Shown here piece by piece: positions 14,949 through 22,055 of a DNA stretch of 38,748 bases. Within the stretch, counting starts at the first letter, position 1. Each line of letters opens with the position of its first letter. This stretch comes from Actinomycetes bacterium (GTDB lineage Bacteria > Actinomycetota > Acidimicrobiia > Acidimicrobiales > Ilumatobacteraceae): NCBI GenBank assembly GCA_025359865.1, contig JANYDH010000214.1, positions 1-38,748 on the forward strand, given 5' to 3'. The notes below the pieces were generated by a model. It worked only from the letters and a program-made list of their open reading frames with translations. It was not told where the DNA came from and ran no database searches. The position numbers and the translations under genes were made by a program.

Positions 14949-15739
14949 GTCGGCGCCTTGCTCGATGCTCGCGACGACGTACTCGTGGTGTCCTGACCGG
15001 AAGCGAGAGCGGTCGTCGAAAAGACCGGAGCGCGATTTGAACAGGCACGGGGCAGCCAGGCCGACGTGATGGCCCGTCTTGCGGCGAGGACTCGCGGCGC
15101 CCCGGGAGACGGCATTGCGCCCGAACGCATCCTCCACTACTTCCTTCCACGGGCGTTCGGCGAAATCGTGGTCGACGACATGATCGACGACGTTCTGCGT
15201 GTCGGCCGCCAGTTCCGCCCCGAGGTGGTCGTCTTCGAGGCGTTCGCGCTCGCCGGGCCGCTCGCTGAGGATGTCCTCGGGGTGCCCGCTGTTGCCCACA
15301 TGTTCGGGCCGCTCCCGCCTCTCGATGCGGTCGTTCTGGCCAATGATGCCGTCTCGCCGATCTGGCGAGCGCACGGTCGCAGCGTGCCCGGGTGGGCCGG
15401 CATGTTCCGACACCTGACCATTCAGATCTGCCCCCTTCGCTGGAGGTGGCCGACGTGCCCGTTGGCAAGTCGATAGGCCTTCGACCCACCGTCTTGCCAA
15501 AGGCGCCCGCGTCGACTGCCGGGCGACCGTTGGCGTACGCGACGTGCGAAGCCGCAGGCGTAGCGGTGTCGCTGCATCCCGACGTGCTTACCGCCGACAC
15601 CCTTGTCGCAGCCGTTCGTAGTGTGCTCGCTGAGGCGAGCTATGGCACCGCAAGCAGTCGCTGTGCAGCGGAGATTGCCGCGATGCCCGACGCGCCGCAG
15701 GTTGTCGAGTCGCTCCGCGACTGGGTGTTACAGCGCTGA
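14949..15739 (+). pseudogene. decayed GT1 (MGT-type) glycosyltransferase
   Basis: Remains of a UDP-glycosyltransferase-like GT1 gene. The first readable part is 'ALLDARDDVLVVS', then TGA at 14994-14996 (GGA would restore the expected S-G-P-E), then 'PEARAVVEKTGARFEQA' and 'FRPEVVVFEAFALAGPLAED' with 'GVPAVAHMFGPLPP'. At the C5 run 15431-15435 a missing base shifts the frame: 'CPPSLEVADVPVG' continues in the next frame. About 150 residues of the central/C-terminal domain are then missing before 'CEAAGVAVSLHPDVLTADTL' and 'AEIAAMPDAPQVVESL'. The lesions are a lost 5' end, a nonsense codon, a frameshift and an internal deletion. Confidence 0.75.
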
Positions 15740-15824
15740 CTGGGTCGGGGTGCCCGGTCGCTCGCCACGACGAAGTTGGCGGTTCCGTGCACGCCCCTGC
15801 GACGGGTAACCGGCAAAATCGTCT

Positions 15825-15872
15825 GACCGTTGGCGTTTGACTGTCATTGACAACAGCCCAACGCCAAAGGTC
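15825..15872 (+). repeat. 48-bp dispersed palindrome, best copy
   Basis: Arms GACCGTTGGCGTTTGACTGT and ACAGCCCAACGCCAAAGGTC pair with three mismatches around the loop CATTGACA. The flank GGCAAAATC (15812-15820) is shared with the half copy at 1556. It lies between the GT1 remnant and the methyltransferase, where it could end transcription from both sides. Confidence 0.7.
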
Positions 15873-15913
15873 GGCCCTGACGGGCGGGCCTGATCGTCGA
15901 CGCGTTCTCGCTC

Positions 15914-16567
15914 CTACATCTGGACCGGTTGGCGAGCGAGTTTCGGCCAGGCGAGCAGCAGGTTGCTCTTGATCGGCCCGATCCGCTGGCGGGTGACGAG
16001 GGAGCCGATGGCCATCTGTGCGGTGACGCGGTTCAGCAGTTCATCGGCGGTGAAGAACCGAACCTGCTGGCCGCTGATGCACCGGTCGGAGAACCATCCA
16101 GCCCAAAAGCCTGGTGTCTTGCGACGCTCCCATTCGACGATGACGAACAACCCGCCTTCGCGTAGCAGCGAGAATGCATCGTCGACCAGACTCTTCAGCT
16201 CGGCGTCGGGGACATGGTGGAGTACATCGATGATGGCGACCACATCGAACGGCTCTGGTGCGCTGGCAGCGAGTTCTGCCACGGTGATGTTCTGAAACGA
16301 AGCACGTGTACGGTCGCCACCGAACAGATGGCCGGGATTCTCGGAGATGTCGATCCCGAGGAACTCGCTCGTTGGTGGCAGTTGGCGCATCAACGCCTCG
16401 GCAAGGATGCCGTCGCCGCAGCCGACCTCGAGAATCCGGCCCTGGGCGCCCGCAGCGACAATTGCCTGTGACAACTTGTCGGTGTTGAGAAACACGGCCT
16501 TGACCCACTGCGAGACGCGGTGCTCGAACGGGCCGAGCATCCTCCGCCCGATGCTGCCGATGCTCAT
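15914..16567 (-). CDS. class I SAM-dependent methyltransferase
   Basis: 217-aa Rossmann-fold methyltransferase. Motif I 'RILEVGCGDG' (about 45-53), acidic ribose-binding strand 'FLGIDIS', 'FDVVAIIDVLHHVPD' (motif II/III) and 'LREGGLFVIVEWERR'. The substrate is unknown. ATG 16567 follows GGTGG; the longer frame upstream is antisense-like and overlaps the nucleoside hydrolase. It is 49 bp downstream of that gene on the same strand, so possibly co-transcribed. Confidence 0.8.
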   Translation of the reverse strand: MSIGSIGRRMLGPFEHRVSQWVKAVFLNTDKLSQAIVAAGAQGRILEVGCGDGILAEALMRQLPPTSEFLGIDISENPGHLFGGDRTRASFQNITVAELAASAPEPFDVVAIIDVLHHVPDAELKSLVDDAFSLLREGGLFVIVEWERRKTPGFWAGWFSDRCISGQQVRFFTADELLNRVTAQMAIGSLVTRQRIGPIKSNLLLAWPKLARQPVQM

Positions 16568-16616
16568 CTCGCCACCATGTCGCACTCGCGGTTCAGCGTG
16601 AGGGTCACGGCGCGGG

Positions 16617-17573
16617 TCATCGCGTGAGTCCGAGACGCCCGAACTCGAGCGCGACGACGGCATCGCAGTCAACGCCGGTGAGGATGGTGATGGGGCGGCG
16701 CCCGGTCCATGCATCAACCCGGTCGAGTCGGCGAATCGCCGGCCAGGTCTTGCCCCGCCCGACGCCGTGACCGCAGTCGACCCGGATCGGGTGGGTTGCC
16801 GTTTGATAGTGCTGAGGTGCGAGGAGGTAGCTGATCGCAGTGGAGTCGTGCACGTGGATCGCGTCGACACCCGACGACCGGATTGCGAACCGACGGTAGA
16901 ACGGCAGGATCCTTGCCAGATGTTGTGCCCGCGGGTTGTCGATGCTGCTGATCCGGTCGAGTAGCGCGCCGCTCATGGTGGTCTGCTCGGTCACGTCGAG
17001 ACCGGCCATCACCACCGGGCAATCTGCTCCGAACACGATGTCGGCCGCCTCAGGATCGTTGAGGATGTTGGCCTCTGCGGCGGGGGAGGCGTTGCCGGGG
17101 CAGAACGCGTTGCCGCCCATCAGCACGATCGACGCGACGTTCGCGGCAAGGCGTGGTTCCAGCAGCATCGCGAGGGCGATGTTGGTGAGTGGCCCGATCG
17201 GAACGAGCGTGATCTCGCCGGGTGCGGCCATCACCTGTTCGATGATGAAGTGAGCCGCGTCGACGGCGACCGGTTTGGTCAGGGGCGGCGAGGTCGCAGC
17301 ATCGCCCTGGCCGTCGTCACCGTGGACGAAGTCGGCCGGACCCCGGTAGTCCATCGCCAGCGGGCGCTGTGCGCCAGCCGCGACCGGAATGTCGGTGCGT
17401 TCCGCGATCTCCAGCAACCGCAGGGCATTGCGGGTGCACGTCTCGGTGTGTGCGTTGCCGAAGATGGTGGTCAAGCCGATCACGTCGAGTTCGGGCGACG
17501 CCAATGCGTAGAAAATCGCCATCGCATCGTCGATGCCCGGGTCGGTGTCGATGATGATCTTGCGCGCGCTCAT
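16617..17573 (-). CDS. inosine-uridine preferring nucleoside hydrolase family
   Basis: 318-aa nucleoside N-ribohydrolase (IUNH family), which cleaves ribonucleosides to base and ribose in salvage. The N-terminal Ca-binding signature 'IIIDTDPGIDDAMA' (D9, D11, D15, D16), 'VPIGPLTNIALAM', 'LMGGNAF', 'EANILNDPEAADIVF' and C-terminal 'HVHDSTAISYLL' (last Asp ligand) are all present, so it should be active. The start ATG has TACCGT 7 nt upstream (leaderless). The exact base preference cannot be read from the sequence. Confidence 0.9.
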   Translation of the reverse strand: MSARKIIIDTDPGIDDAMAIFYALASPELDVIGLTTIFGNAHTETCTRNALRLLEIAERTDIPVAAGAQRPLAMDYRGPADFVHGDDGQGDAATSPPLTKPVAVDAAHFIIEQVMAAPGEITLVPIGPLTNIALAMLLEPRLAANVASIVLMGGNAFCPGNASPAAEANILNDPEAADIVFGADCPVVMAGLDVTEQTTMSGALLDRISSIDNPRAQHLARILPFYRRFAIRSSGVDAIHVHDSTAISYLLAPQHYQTATHPIRVDCGHGVGRGKTWPAIRRLDRVDAWTGRRPITILTGVDCDAVVALEFGRLGLTR

Positions 17574-17580
17574 GGTGGCG

Positions 17581-17586
17581 ACGGTA
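17581..17586 (-). promoter_or_regulatory. leaderless -10 box for the nucleoside hydrolase
   Basis: TACCGT on the minus strand, 7 nt before ATG 17573. It is 22 nt downstream of the stop of the DUF2889 gene, so the hydrolase has its own promoter. Confidence 0.45.
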
Positions 17587-17608
17587 GCGGGTGGGGCAGA
17601 TCAGCCCA

Positions 17609-18298
17609 TCAATCGGTACTGCGCCAACTGTGCGGATCGAGGCCCAGCTTCTCGAATCGCTTCGCGATCCACACCGGCACTTCCAACGGTTCGTTGTTGC
17701 GGATCGCCGCGACCTGCTCGCCGTCTTCGGCCCAGACGTGGCAGGTGTTGAGGTTCATCATCAGCCCGCGCTCTCGCCCCTCGGCCGTTGCGAATGCGCC
17801 GATCTTGTCGCCCGATTCGCGGGCTTGGGCCACGCGGACTGACCACATCGACTGCACCGCTACGGGTGCCATCGCCTGCAGCAGCGCCGTGGTGTGGGTA
17901 CAGCCCCGCGGGCCTCCGAACAGTTCTCGAACCTTGTGGGTGAATCCGCGGGCGATGGACAGCCCGACCAGCTTGTCGTAGTGCCCTTCGATCTTGGTGC
18001 ACGACGCATGAGGATGGGTTTCGAGCACGGCTTTGGCGGAGAGGATCTCGAGCGAGGGCACCGCAATGTGCAGGTCGATGATCATGTGGTGCACGGTCAG
18101 CGGCTCGGGGTCTGTCGGCACGTAGAGGCCCGGTGGCTTCTGGTCGCGGACAGAGCCGCGCAGTACCAGGACGTCGGGCGCCTTGCGATAGGCGCGCACC
18201 ACGTAGGCCCGCTCGTGGATCAACTCGTCGTCGGGGTCGACACCTTCTGGATGCGGGGCGATGTCGTCGAAGACCTCAGCGCGAGATTCGAATGCCAT
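17609..18298 (-). CDS. DUF2889 domain protein
   Basis: 229-aa cytosolic protein of the DUF2889 family, function unknown. Recognisable blocks are 'HPEGVDPDDELIHERAYVVRAY', 'DPEPLTVHHMIIDLHIAVPSL', 'ARGFTHKVRELFGGPRGCTHTTALLQAMAP' (conserved GCTH-T) and 'NTCHVW'. The Cys/His pattern hints at metal or cofactor binding, which is only an inference. The ATG follows GAGGAA with good spacing. It lies 42 bp downstream of sufU on the same strand, at the end of the suf operon. Confidence 0.8.
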   Translation of the reverse strand: MAFESRAEVFDDIAPHPEGVDPDDELIHERAYVVRAYRKAPDVLVLRGSVRDQKPPGLYVPTDPEPLTVHHMIIDLHIAVPSLEILSAKAVLETHPHASCTKIEGHYDKLVGLSIARGFTHKVRELFGGPRGCTHTTALLQAMAPVAVQSMWSVRVAQARESGDKIGAFATAEGRERGLMMNLNTCHVWAEDGEQVAAIRNNEPLEVPVWIAKRFEKLGLDPHSWRSTD

Positions 18299-18340
18299 GT
18301 GGTGTTCCTCAGTGATTCGGTCGGTCGTGCGGTCGAGAGT

Positions 18341-18811
18341 TCAGGCGCTTTGCGCGAGCGCATCGAGCAGCGTGTTCCACGCCAACGTGGCGCACTTGAT
18401 CCGTACCGGGAACTTGACCACGCCTTGCAGTGCTTCGAGATCGCCCAGCTTGGCAGATTCCACCAGCGCCAGATCGACCGAGGTGTCGGACTCGTCGACG
18501 TCGATCGACATCAATCCTTTGAAGCGGCGCACGAGTGCGCGAACTTCGGCGACGCTTTTGCCCTTGATCGCCTGGCTCATCATCGAAGCGGAACTCTGCG
18601 AGATGGAGCAACCCTGGCCGCCGACCTTCACATCACTGACCACGGCCCCATTTGGACCGTCTTGGACCTCGACATACACGTCGATCTCGTCACCGCACAG
18701 CGGGTTGTGCCCTACGGCGTGCGCGGCAGGAGGGGGCAGTTCGCCGCGGTTGCGCGGCGTGCGGTAGTGGTCGAGGATGATCTCGCGATACAGGTCTTCC
18801 AAGCCGGCCAT
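18341..18811 (-). CDS. sufU: SufU Fe-S cluster assembly protein
   Basis: 156-aa SufU-type protein. In Gram-positive bacteria SufU is a zinc-dependent sulfurtransferase that accepts persulfide sulfur from SufS. The Zn/cluster ligands are visible: C39 and D41 in 'NPLCGDE', C68 in 'GQGCSIS' and C140 in 'RIKCATLAW'. The insertion before the last Cys distinguishes SufU from IscU. ATG 18811 is preceded by GGAGG with 8-nt spacing. It is 15 bp downstream of sufS in the order sufC-sufS-sufU. Confidence 0.93.
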   Translation of the reverse strand: MAGLEDLYREIILDHYRTPRNRGELPPPAAHAVGHNPLCGDEIDVYVEVQDGPNGAVVSDVKVGGQGCSISQSSASMMSQAIKGKSVAEVRALVRRFKGLMSIDVDESDTSVDLALVESAKLGDLEALQGVVKFPVRIKCATLAWNTLLDALAQSA

Positions 18812-18826
18812 GGGTTGTGCCTCCGT

Positions 18827-20059
18827 TCAGGTTCCGAAGATATCCGATGCGCTGTCGAGCGCGTCGGCCAGGATGTCGACCTCGGACTCGTCGTTGTAGA
18901 TGTAGAAGCTCGCCCGCGCCGTGGCCGGTGCACCGAGCAGACGCATCAGCGGCTTCGCACAATGGTGGCCGGCACGTACACACACGTTGCGCTGGTCGAG
19001 CACCTGCGACAGGTCGTGCGGATGAATGTCGCGGAACGCGAAACTGAACGTGGCGCCACGCGCTTCGACGTTGGTCGGGCCGTGGATGGTGATGTCGTCT
19101 CCGAACCGTTCGGTGAGCGAACGCAATGCGTATGCCGAGATCTGCATCTCGTGATCGCGGACGTTGGCCATCCCGAGCGACGAGAGGAACTGAAGTGCGG
19201 CATGCAGCCCGATCGCCTCGATGATCGGGGGGGTGCCGGCTTCGAACTTGGCCGGTAGCGGCGCAGTGGTGAACCCGTCGAGGCGGACGTCGGCGATCAT
19301 GTTGCCACCACCGAGAAACGGCGGCATCGCATCGAGCAGCGTCTCGCGACCCCACAGCATGCCGATGCCCGACGGACCGCACAGCTTGTGACTGCTGAAC
19401 GCCAAGAAGTCGGCATCCCAGGCCTGCACGTCGGTGACGTTGTGGGGCACGTACTGGCAGCCGTCGACGATCGCGATCGCTCCGGCAGCATGTGCTGCCG
19501 CGCACAGTTCGCGGACCGGGGTGATGGTGCCGAGCACGTTGCTCATCGCAGTAAAGCTGAACGCCTTGGCACCGTCGAGCAACGGTGCAAGGTTGGTGAG
19601 GTCGAGCTGGCCATCGGCGGTGAGCGGCACCCAGCGCAACACGATGCCTCGCTCGGCGGCAAGTTGGTGCCACGGCACAATGTTGGCGTGGTGCTCCATG
19701 TGAGTGAGCAGTACGACATCGCCTGCATGCAGGTTCGCGTAGCCCCATGACCGCACGATCAGGTTGAGCGATTCGGTGGCGTTCTTGGTGAACACCACCT
19801 CGTGGGCGCGGCGGGCGTTGATGAACTTCTGGGTGGCGCTGCGTGCCGCTTCGAACGCATCGGTGGCCTCGGCGGCGAGCCGATAGGCGCTGCGGTTGAT
19901 CGGTGCGTACGCCGTGGCCATGAACGTGGACATCGCATCGATGACCGACTGCGGCTTCTGGGTGGTGTTGGCCGAATCGAGGTAGACGATCGGCTGGCCG
20001 TCGATCAACCGGTCGAAGATCGGGAAGTCGGCCCGTACGGCTGCTACGTCGAGACTCAT
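18827..20059 (-). CDS. sufS: SufS group II cysteine desulfurase
   Basis: 410-aa PLP enzyme that converts cysteine to alanine and passes persulfide sulfur to SufU. 'HMEHHANIVPW' (120-130) binds PLP, 'SSHKLCGPSGIG' contains the PLP lysine K225, and 'RAGHHCAKP' holds the catalytic C367. Both ends match the family ('MSLDVAAVRADFPIF' and the terminal 'DILADALDS'), so it is complete. The start is 7 nt after the sufC stop. The upstream in-frame extension overlaps sufC and was not used. Confidence 0.95.
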   Translation of the reverse strand: MSLDVAAVRADFPIFDRLIDGQPIVYLDSANTTQKPQSVIDAMSTFMATAYAPINRSAYRLAAEATDAFEAARSATQKFINARRAHEVVFTKNATESLNLIVRSWGYANLHAGDVVLLTHMEHHANIVPWHQLAAERGIVLRWVPLTADGQLDLTNLAPLLDGAKAFSFTAMSNVLGTITPVRELCAAAHAAGAIAIVDGCQYVPHNVTDVQAWDADFLAFSSHKLCGPSGIGMLWGRETLLDAMPPFLGGGNMIADVRLDGFTTAPLPAKFEAGTPPIIEAIGLHAALQFLSSLGMANVRDHEMQISAYALRSLTERFGDDITIHGPTNVEARGATFSFAFRDIHPHDLSQVLDQRNVCVRAGHHCAKPLMRLLGAPATARASFYIYNDESEVDILADALDSASDIFGT

Positions 20060-20066
20060 CGCAGCG

Positions 20067-20825
20067 TCACCGGAATGCCTCGTAGCCATCGCGCTCCAAC
20101 TCGGCTGCCAGTTCCATCCCACCGCTGGCGACAATGCGGCCGTCGACGAGGATGTGGACCTGGTCGGGCTGTAACTCGTCGAGCAACCGCTGGTAGTGGG
20201 TGATCAGCACGACACCCATCGTGGGCCGTGCAGCACGAACTTCGCGAATCCCCTTGGCGACGATCCGCAACGCATCGATGTCGAGGCCGGAGTCGGTCTC
20301 GTCGAGAATCGCCAGATCGGGCTCGAGCATCGCCATCTGCATGATCTCGTTGCGCTTCTTCTCGCCGCCGCTGAACCCTTCGTTGAGGTAGCGGTCGACG
20401 AACGAACTGTCCATACCGAGGCGCTTCATCCAGTCCATCGCCGCCAAGCGCAGCTCCAAGACCGAGAGGTCGACTCCCTTGCGAGCCGATTTCGCCTGGC
20501 GGAGGAACTGGATCACGGACACGCCGGGGATCTCCTGCGGATACTGGAACGCGAGGAAGATGCCTGCTTTGGCGCGAACATCGGTTGGCCAGTCGGTGAT
20601 GTCGTCGCCTTGGAAGTAGATGTGCCCCGACGTGACCTGGTACTCGGGCGAGGCGAGCAGCGTGCTGGCGAGTGTGCTTTTGCCGGACCCGTTCGGCCCC
20701 ATGATCGCGTGCACCTCGCCGGCGTTGACCGTCAGTGACAGTCCGCGAAGGATGTCGGTGTCGTTGTCCTCCGCCGTTTCGGTGGGTCGGGCGTGGAGAT
20801 CGTCGATGCGGAACAGCTCGGTCAC
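20067..20825 (-). CDS. sufC: SufC Fe-S assembly ABC ATPase
   Basis: 252-aa soluble ABC-type ATPase that drives the SufBCD scaffold. Walker A 'GPNGSGKST' (43-51), Q-loop 'FLAFQYPQEIPG', signature 'FSGGEKKRNEI', Walker B 'LAILDETDSGLD' and H-loop 'ITHYQR' are intact. It starts at GTG 20825 with TACACT 6 nt upstream, a leaderless promoter that would drive sufC-sufS-sufU. In other actinobacteria sufB and sufD precede sufC; here the upstream side is a repeat island with no sufB or sufD, so its partners must be elsewhere or have been separated by rearrangement. Confidence 0.95.
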   Translation of the reverse strand: MTELFRIDDLHARPTETAEDNDTDILRGLSLTVNAGEVHAIMGPNGSGKSTLASTLLASPEYQVTSGHIYFQGDDITDWPTDVRAKAGIFLAFQYPQEIPGVSVIQFLRQAKSARKGVDLSVLELRLAAMDWMKRLGMDSSFVDRYLNEGFSGGEKKRNEIMQMAMLEPDLAILDETDSGLDIDALRIVAKGIREVRAARPTMGVVLITHYQRLLDELQPDQVHILVDGRIVASGGMELAAELERDGYEAFR

Positions 20826-20831
20826 ACCGAC

Positions 20832-20837
20832 AGTGTA
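20832..20837 (-). promoter_or_regulatory. sufC: leaderless -10 box for the sufCSU operon
   Basis: TACACT on the minus strand, 6 nt before GTG 20825, the same box and spacing as at 10990, 29575 and 36489. Confidence 0.55.
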
Positions 20838-20886
20838 TTTCCCCTATCGCCATAGTGGAAACCTCATCTGAGCGAGTCACCTCCCA

Positions 20887-21012
20887 TCAGGCGAGCAGGT
20901 TTTCGTCCCGGCTGAGTTGCCAGACCAGCTCGATGAGGTCCAGTTCCCCGCTGATCGCCACGATTTCGCCGGTGGCGACCACTTCGACATGGCCGACGAG
21001 CCGACCGGTCAT
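20887..21012 (-). CDS. small ORF, 41 aa, unknown
   Basis: ATG 21012 to TGA 20887 encodes 'MTGRLVGHVEVVATGEIVAI' followed by an acidic helix ending 'SRDENLLA'. The composition is protein-like with alternating strands, but I recognise no family. It lies just upstream of sufC and directly after repeat copy 1. It may be a remnant or a small antitoxin-like protein. Confidence 0.25.
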   Translation of the reverse strand: MTGRLVGHVEVVATGEIVAISGELDLIELVWQLSRDENLLA

Positions 21013-21022
21013 CGCGTGGTGG

Positions 21023-21121
21023 GATCAACCCCTGCTTTCCTCGCGATGCCCGCAATTCGGGTTGTGCTGGGAGTCGCGTCGAGGTAATGGGTCAGACGAC
21101 AGGTAACTCGACGCGACTTCC
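21023..21121 (+). repeat. ~100-bp hairpin repeat, copy 1
   Basis: Begins GATCAACCCCTGCT, contains CCCGCAATTCGGG and then the inverted pair AGTCGCGTCGAG ... CTCGACGCGACT (12-bp stem, ~22-nt loop). Two further copies lie at 21332-21450 and 21877-22000 in the same orientation. Confidence 0.75.
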
Positions 21122-21331
21122 AGCGAATGGCAGCCATCAGGTCGCGCCACCGCTGTCGGCCGGAACTGTCCCCCTACGGGTCGCGCTCAAAGGGGCGACG
21201 TGCAGCGATGGCACGTCGGTGTACGTCGATGGCCAGATCGTCAACTCGATCGGATTTGCGGTCGAACTGGACTCGACGAGCGGCTTGCCAACCGTATCCC
21301 GATCCTCGTCGGGTAACTCGACTGCGCACTG

Positions 21332-21450
21332 CCGCCCCCGGCCGCTGGCCGAAAGATCAACCCCTGCTCTCCTCGCGATGCCCGCAATTCGGGTCGTGGT
21401 GGGAGTCGCGTCGAGGTAATGGGCCAGACGACAGGTAAATCGACGCGACT
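21332..21450 (+). repeat. ~100-bp hairpin repeat, copy 2
   Basis: Similarity to copy 3 extends leftward (CCCCCGGCCGCTGGCCGAAA), so the unit may be about 120 bp. It has the same CCCGCAATTCGGG block and GTCGCGTCGA/TCGACGCGAC stem as copy 1, with one stem pair lost (AAATCGACG). Confidence 0.75.
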
Positions 21451-21481
21451 GCGGCCGTGCAGGGGAGTCGGGCTGCGCGGT

Positions 21482-21487
21482 TAGATT
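21482..21487 (+). promoter_or_regulatory. leaderless -10 box for the DUF433 gene
   Basis: TAGATT ends 6 nt before codon ACG 21494, exactly where the conserved DUF433 N-terminus (xSRLDRIT) begins. This marks ACG as the position of the former ATG. Confidence 0.45.
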
Positions 21488-21493
21488 TGGAGT

Positions 21494-21727
21494 ACGAGTC
21501 GTCTCGATCGGATCACGGTAGATCCAGCGGTGTGCCACGGCAGCCCGTGCATCCGTGGGATGCGCTATCCGGTCGAGATGATCGTCGAGCTGCTGTCGTC
21601 GGCGATGACGACCGATGAGGTGCTTATCGACTGCTCAGACCTCGAACGCGATGACGTCCTAGCAGCATTGGAGTTTGCCGCCATGGCCACTCGGACCCGG
21701 TCGATCATTCAGATCAACGCCGCTTGA
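21494..21727 (+). pseudogene. DUF433 antitoxin with lost ATG start
   Basis: 77 codons from ACG: the readable protein is 'SRLDRITVDPAVCHGSPCIR', then 'GMRYPVEMIVELLSSAMT' and 'LERDDVLAALEFAAMATR', a typical full-length DUF433 (VapB-like) domain. The expected initiation codon is ACG rather than ATG, at the right distance from a leaderless -10 box. Initiation could occur weakly at ACG or internally at GTG 21530, which would remove 12 residues. It is followed directly by a broken DUF5615 toxin gene. Confidence 0.6.
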
Positions 21728-21876
21728 ATGCGTCTGCTCGTCGACGCACAGCTGTGGCTTCGACTCGCGGCCCTGCTCTCCGGGTTGGGTCACGACGTCG
21801 TGCACACCCGGGGCTGAGTGAAGGGAACCGGACACCTGACGAGGTGGGGCTCCTCCCGGTACCGCAGGCGAGGTTG
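21728..21876 (+). pseudogene. truncated DUF5615 (PIN-like) toxin
   Basis: ATG directly after the DUF433 stop. It reads 'MRLLVDAQLWLRLAALLSGL' and 'GHDVVHTRG', then TGA at 21815-21817. In the next frame the expected continuation 'GLSEGNRTPDEV' follows, so one base is missing from the G4 run 21810-21813. After that the family sequence stops and repeat copy 3 begins at about 21877. The normal protein is about 110-120 aa, so the C-terminal two-thirds is gone. Confidence 0.7.
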
Positions 21877-22000
21877 ACCGCTTCCACCGCCAGCCGGCTG
21901 AAAGGTCAACCCTGCCCTCCTTGCGATGTCCGCAATTCGGGTCTTGGTCGGAGTCGCGTCGAGGTACAGGGCCGGACGACAGGAAACTCGACGCGACTTT
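21877..22000 (+). repeat. ~100-bp hairpin repeat, copy 3
   Basis: Most diverged of the three: GGTCAACCCTGCC, TCCGCAATTCGGG, then AGTCGCGTCGAG ... CTCGACGCGACT. The 12-bp stem is conserved while the loop differs, suggesting that the structure matters. Its left edge coincides with the truncation point of the DUF5615 gene. Confidence 0.75.
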
Positions 22001-22055
22001 GGCCACGAGACACCCCGAACCAGCGGCGTGCCAGAATCGGAGGAGGTCCGGTCGA

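Noticed and set aside
17894-19258. Long plus-strand open frame (454 codons) opposite DUF2889, sufU and sufS
   Set aside because: Fully antisense to well-recognised genes, Arg/His/Asp-rich low-information sequence, no family signature; typical shadow in high-GC DNA.
21137-21538. Minus-strand 133-codon frame across repeat copy 2
   Set aside because: Its only recurrent part is the repeat itself; the rest has no protein-like features.
21023-22000. CRISPR array
   Set aside because: Only three copies, about 100 bp long, spaced 300-550 bp apart, with no uniform spacers and no cas genes.
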